A stretch of DNA of 64,000 nt, taken from NCBI GenBank assembly GCA_964511265.1, contig CAZEES010000001.1:46744-110743 (forward strand), in the 5' to 3' direction. The notes under the pieces are model-generated. The model was not told the DNA's origin, searched no databases, and worked only from the letters and a program-made list of their open reading frames with translations. The translations under genes were made by a program, and so were the position numbers. Positions 61,025-64,000 of the stretch are shown one piece after another. The stretch comes from Nitrosopelagicus sp964511265 (GTDB taxonomy: Archaea; Thermoproteota; Nitrososphaeria; Nitrososphaerales; Nitrosopumilaceae). Within the stretch, counting starts at the first letter, position 1. Every line of letters begins with the position of its first letter.

Positions 61025-63444
61025 TTAAAATTATTTTTACATCCTTACTGTCTTTTATTTTATTATCTTCTATACCATTTGTAATCGCTGATGATGAGCA
61101 AAATTCTGAATATGAAAAAATCATTAATCCTGACGTCCACATAGATTTCTCAGACGATATGCATTGGGAAGGATTATCAGCCGACAGTGATTATTGGAAA
61201 ATTCATGATGGTGAAGGACACTTTATGTTATATTCTGAAATACAACAATTGAACTCTGCTACTTTTGATCTTCTTCCCCATCTGGAATCTGAAATCGCCG
61301 ATGATTGGGTATTGCGATACAAATTGACATTAGAAAACTATAAGCAAGGAAATAATCCTGCATGGTCCGAATTACTTATCGGGCTATCTAATGATTCTGC
61401 AAACAGTATAACTCCTCAGTGGGGTGTTGGTGTTGGTTTTCTAAATGGTGCAAAAATTAAATTTACAAATTTAATGTATGATTTTGGAACCTATAATGAA
61501 TGGCATTGTTGTCCAATCAAAGCTCAATTCCAAAATGAAAAATCTCTTCCTGGACAGAACAAAACTTGGTGGGTGGAGTATATCAAAGAAAATGAAAAAT
61601 TCACTGTGAGACTATTTGATGATGCAAATTATGAAAAATTAATTGAACAGAAAAGTGTTGGCGGTTCAAATGCTGAAAACTTACGTTTTTTGAAAATATA
61701 TCCGTTAGTTGAAGACAATTCTGTAAATGGTTTCATGTCTGGTAAAATTGATGATATTAAATTCTACAACCGCGGCACAACTGTTTCTCAATCTGATGAA
61801 AAATTACCATCTCTCACTCTGAAACCAGAAATAACGGATAGTTCACCAAATAACTCACTTGGAGACAGCTATACTACGCCGATTCCACATGGATTTGACG
61901 AAATTGTCTCTTTATGGGCAAATGGAAAAATTCCTGATAAGAAATTTTACTCTACAGTAAAAGATTTGGTAATTAATGAAAAAATGTTAGTTGAAGAATT
62001 ATCTAGAGCTTATGGTCAAATATTAGATCTAACATACAAGCCTCAGACAATAATAATTCCTAAAGATGATACATGTTCATCATGTATTGTAGAAAATTTT
62101 GTAAATATTAAATGGGAATTGCCTGAAGGATTACCTGAAAATGCTAGTGCAATAATTGATATTCTAACGCCTTCTGGTGAAAATGTTCAACTAACTACTA
62201 GTTCAAAAATTGGTTCTACTTTCCGAATTACAAGCGAATCATCTACTGGACTTTATGAAATCTCTGTAACATATGCAAATAAAAAATTCCCCATCTCGCC
62301 TTTGTTATTAACTGATGAAAAATTACCAAAAATTCCATTTTGGGTAAAATACAATTCTCAAAAATGGGCAAATGGGGAATTACCTGAAAGTGAGTTTGTT
62401 GACTCTCTAATCTTTTTAATTCAAAATGGCCAGATTACATTTAATCATGAAATATTTGTAAAAAAAGAACCTAAAATAACATCCACTCCTCAAGAAATAC
62501 TTGAAACATTTTTGCCAACTCAAGACAAAATTACTACAATTAGTCCTGATTTACCTCCACCAATATGGGAATATCTTGTAACTAGTGATGCGTTAAGACT
62601 AGTGAACATGGATTATACCAGCATACAAAAGATCTTAGAGGACAAATCACGAACTTATGACCCAATTTATGGGAAATACGATGTACCATTTACGATGATG
62701 CAAATTTATCAATTTGATTCTAATGAAAAAGCAAAAAAATTCATTGAAGAGCAGATTTGGACAAATAATGTACTAATAGAAGGTAGAGTTTCTGGAGATG
62801 AACTTGTACATAGTGATTATAGTTACAATAGAATTTTTGAAAATGCTGATATGAGTGGAACATCTGATACAACTGGAGATTGCCTATATCGCTTGACTCC
62901 TAACAATGATCAGACGGTCATGGATGAAACACATTTCCTTCAATGTGTATTAAATGAAAAAATTATTCAAATCTATTTGTTTGAAGATTATCCTACAGTT
63001 GATAAGAAATTTTCATTTGCATTAATGGATATAATACTCAAAAATATTAACGATATAACAAATATCCAATCTGTAGAGCACATTCTTACACTAAATAACA
63101 TTTCAAATTCACAACAATCAACTCTGCAGCCATCTAATGATAATTCGGAACAGACTGATCCTGAAATTTTTGGTTCTTCAGTTGGAATCAATAATTTTGT
63201 TTGTAAAAAAGATGATTTTGGAACCATAAATATGGAAGGCCAATTTGTTAATGGTGAAAATTCATTTGAAAAGGTAAAAGTTGACATAACTATAGAATCC
63301 TATGACGGTGTTGTATTAGCAACTGGTTCTGACTATGTATTAAAAATAAACCCCTATGAAACACGAACAATTGATGGGTATGTCTTTGTAGACGAACCGT
63401 TTCACAAATGTCATGCTACGGTAGATTGGGATAATTCTAACTGA
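61021..63444 (+). CDS. Large secreted protein with lectin-like, Trp-repeat and FxLYD domains
   Basis: This 807-residue protein has a signal peptide (about 1-23). Residues 30-260 have the pattern of a concanavalin/LamG-like fold (GVGVGFLNGAKIKF, IDDIKFYNRG). Two Trp-repeat modules follow: SLWANGKIPDKKFYSTVKDL near 297 and PFWVKYNSQKWANGELPESEF near 438, related to the repeats at 56137-57636. An Ig-like segment lies between them. The last 90 residues resemble FxLYD (GQFVNGENSFEKVKVDI). No membrane helix after the signal. Coupled to 59555-61024. Confidence 0.7.
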   Translation: MIKIIFTSLLSFILLSSIPFVIADDEQNSEYEKIINPDVHIDFSDDMHWEGLSADSDYWKIHDGEGHFMLYSEIQQLNSATFDLLPHLESEIADDWVLRYKLTLENYKQGNNPAWSELLIGLSNDSANSITPQWGVGVGFLNGAKIKFTNLMYDFGTYNEWHCCPIKAQFQNEKSLPGQNKTWWVEYIKENEKFTVRLFDDANYEKLIEQKSVGGSNAENLRFLKIYPLVEDNSVNGFMSGKIDDIKFYNRGTTVSQSDEKLPSLTLKPEITDSSPNNSLGDSYTTPIPHGFDEIVSLWANGKIPDKKFYSTVKDLVINEKMLVEELSRAYGQILDLTYKPQTIIIPKDDTCSSCIVENFVNIKWELPEGLPENASAIIDILTPSGENVQLTTSSKIGSTFRITSESSTGLYEISVTYANKKFPISPLLLTDEKLPKIPFWVKYNSQKWANGELPESEFVDSLIFLIQNGQITFNHEIFVKKEPKITSTPQEILETFLPTQDKITTISPDLPPPIWEYLVTSDALRLVNMDYTSIQKILEDKSRTYDPIYGKYDVPFTMMQIYQFDSNEKAKKFIEEQIWTNNVLIEGRVSGDELVHSDYSYNRIFENADMSGTSDTTGDCLYRLTPNNDQTVMDETHFLQCVLNEKIIQIYLFEDYPTVDKKFSFALMDIILKNINDITNIQSVEHILTLNNISNSQQSTLQPSNDNSEQTDPEIFGSSVGINNFVCKKDDFGTINMEGQFVNGENSFEKVKVDITIESYDGVVLATGSDYVLKINPYETRTIDGYVFVDEPFHKCHATVDWDNSN

Positions 63445-63511
63445 TTTTAATTATTCATATCACTCTCAAAACTATGAAATTTTTTTATAATCATGCCAAA
63501 TCATCTCTAAT

Positions 63512-63880
63512 ATGATTACAGTTGACTGCCATGAAGTGGAATCAATACAAAATGAACTCTTAATCTATGTGGCAGATAACGTTGCAGCCATTCCCAATAT
63601 CAAATATCATGAGTTTATTCTATCTCCAATAGAAGAAGATGATGTAATTGACACAAATGAGGTGGTTTCTTCAATTAAGGAATTTCTAGAATCTATTGGG
63701 GAACAGAGACATTTTGCTGTAATCTCTCGTGGCGATGTAATCTCTATAGAATCTATATCTGGAAAAACCATAGAACGTGATTCAACACCCTCATCCGGCT
63801 TATTTTCATGTCCTCACTGTGGACATATCACTCCGTATGAAACCATACATAACACGCACATGAAAATCCATTATTTCTAA
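63512..63880 (+). CDS. Unknown protein with C-terminal C2H2-like zinc finger
   Basis: This 122-residue protein ends with FSCPHCGHITPYETIHNTHMKIHYF, a C-x2-C...H-x3-H arrangement that could hold one zinc. The first 95 residues are alpha/beta and acidic (ILSPIEEDDVIDTNEV). No family recognised. It may bind nucleic acid. It is followed 8 bases later by a tRNA gene on the other strand. Confidence 0.65.
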   Translation: MITVDCHEVESIQNELLIYVADNVAAIPNIKYHEFILSPIEEDDVIDTNEVVSSIKEFLESIGEQRHFAVISRGDVISIESISGKTIERDSTPSSGLFSCPHCGHITPYETIHNTHMKIHYF

Positions 63881-63888
63881 AAGAAGAA

Positions 63889-63963
63889 AGCCAATAGAGA
63901 GATTTGAACTCTCGACCTATTGATTACAAATCAATTGCTCTAACCAGGCTGAGCTACATTGGC
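63889..63963 (-). tRNA. tRNA-Thr (anticodon TGT)
   Basis: On the minus strand: acceptor stem GCCAATG with TATTGGC, D arm GCTC...GAGC, anticodon stem ATTGA/TCAAT with loop TTTGTAA (anticodon TGT, Thr), and T arm GAGAG-TTCAAAT-CTCTC. The discriminator base is U, as in archaeal tRNA-Thr. The anticodon loop has 7 bases and no intron. CCA is not encoded. Confidence 0.96.
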
Positions 63964-64000
63964 ACTATTTTCATTGATAATATGGCTGGTTTAAAATGTT

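Noticed and set aside
1..64000. Mobile elements, prophage or foreign islands
   Set aside because: No transposase, integrase or phage genes, no long terminal repeats, and no obvious break in base composition.

Overview
The window looks like chromosomal DNA of an ammonia-oxidizing archaeon of the Nitrosopumilus type (Thaumarchaeota/Nitrososphaerota). The DNA is AT-rich, and genes start with ATG, GTG or TTG. Several starts lie about 25 bases after a TATA-like box, as expected for leaderless transcripts. Information-processing genes are archaeal: Rpo7/Spt4, aIF1, aEF-1beta, Sec61beta, Alba, NreA, Cdc48 and a PAC2-type proteasome chaperone. Membrane copper proteins, coenzyme F420 genes, a membrane pyrophosphatase, heme O synthase and an archaeosortase fit this group. 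No amo genes are present, so the genus is inferred. Apart from one 100-N assembly gap (56371-56470) the window is densely coding, and no insertion sequence, phage or CRISPR array was seen.

Layout. 1-4570: DUF2070 protein (cut by the window edge), Sec61beta, a zinc-ribbon protein, aIF1, a CPBP protease, cofC/cofD. 4680-9800: a surface protein, the RNase P RNA on the minus strand, NAD synthesis genes nadX, nadA and nadC, then Spt4 and Rpo7. 9970-16730: Mrp/ApbC, a GTP-dependent dephospho-CoA kinase, a C/D box sRNA, an SprT-like protein, proton pyrophosphatase, a JAMM protease, a membrane cupredoxin and ctaB. 16740-20870: a minus-strand operon of geranylgeranyl reductase, a zinc-ribbon protein, aEF-1beta, Cdc48 and a winged-helix protein. 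20930-34730: pth2, a Vgb-like propeller, truD, msrA, a cupredoxin, an alcohol dehydrogenase, a YyaL-like protein, a group of small unknown genes and a DEAD-box helicase with a structured leader.

34770-47600: DsbA with a small membrane partner, NreA, archaeosortase, DNA polymerase IV, Alba, LysE, PAC2 chaperone, myo-inositol phosphate synthase, SMC and a hydroxyisobutyrate-dehydrogenase-like enzyme. 47700-50570: a MoxR-DUF58-VWA operon. 50590-55680: aquaporin, arsenate reductase and ArsR; an SbtA/PII-like bicarbonate pair; PiT/DUF47 phosphate uptake; a winged-helix regulator. 55690-63880: large secreted or membrane-anchored proteins sharing a Trp-rich repeat. The window ends with tRNA-Thr(TGT).

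Several sets of genes fit together. NadX, NadA and NadC make NAD precursors from aspartate. Bicarbonate, phosphate and arsenic functions sit side by side, which suits an autotroph that must tell phosphate from arsenate. Cdc48 and the PAC2 protein both end in a proteasome-docking HbYX motif. NreA and DNA polymerase IV both end in PCNA-binding boxes. The archaeosortase may process surface proteins such as the PEF-tailed protein at 31156-31920.
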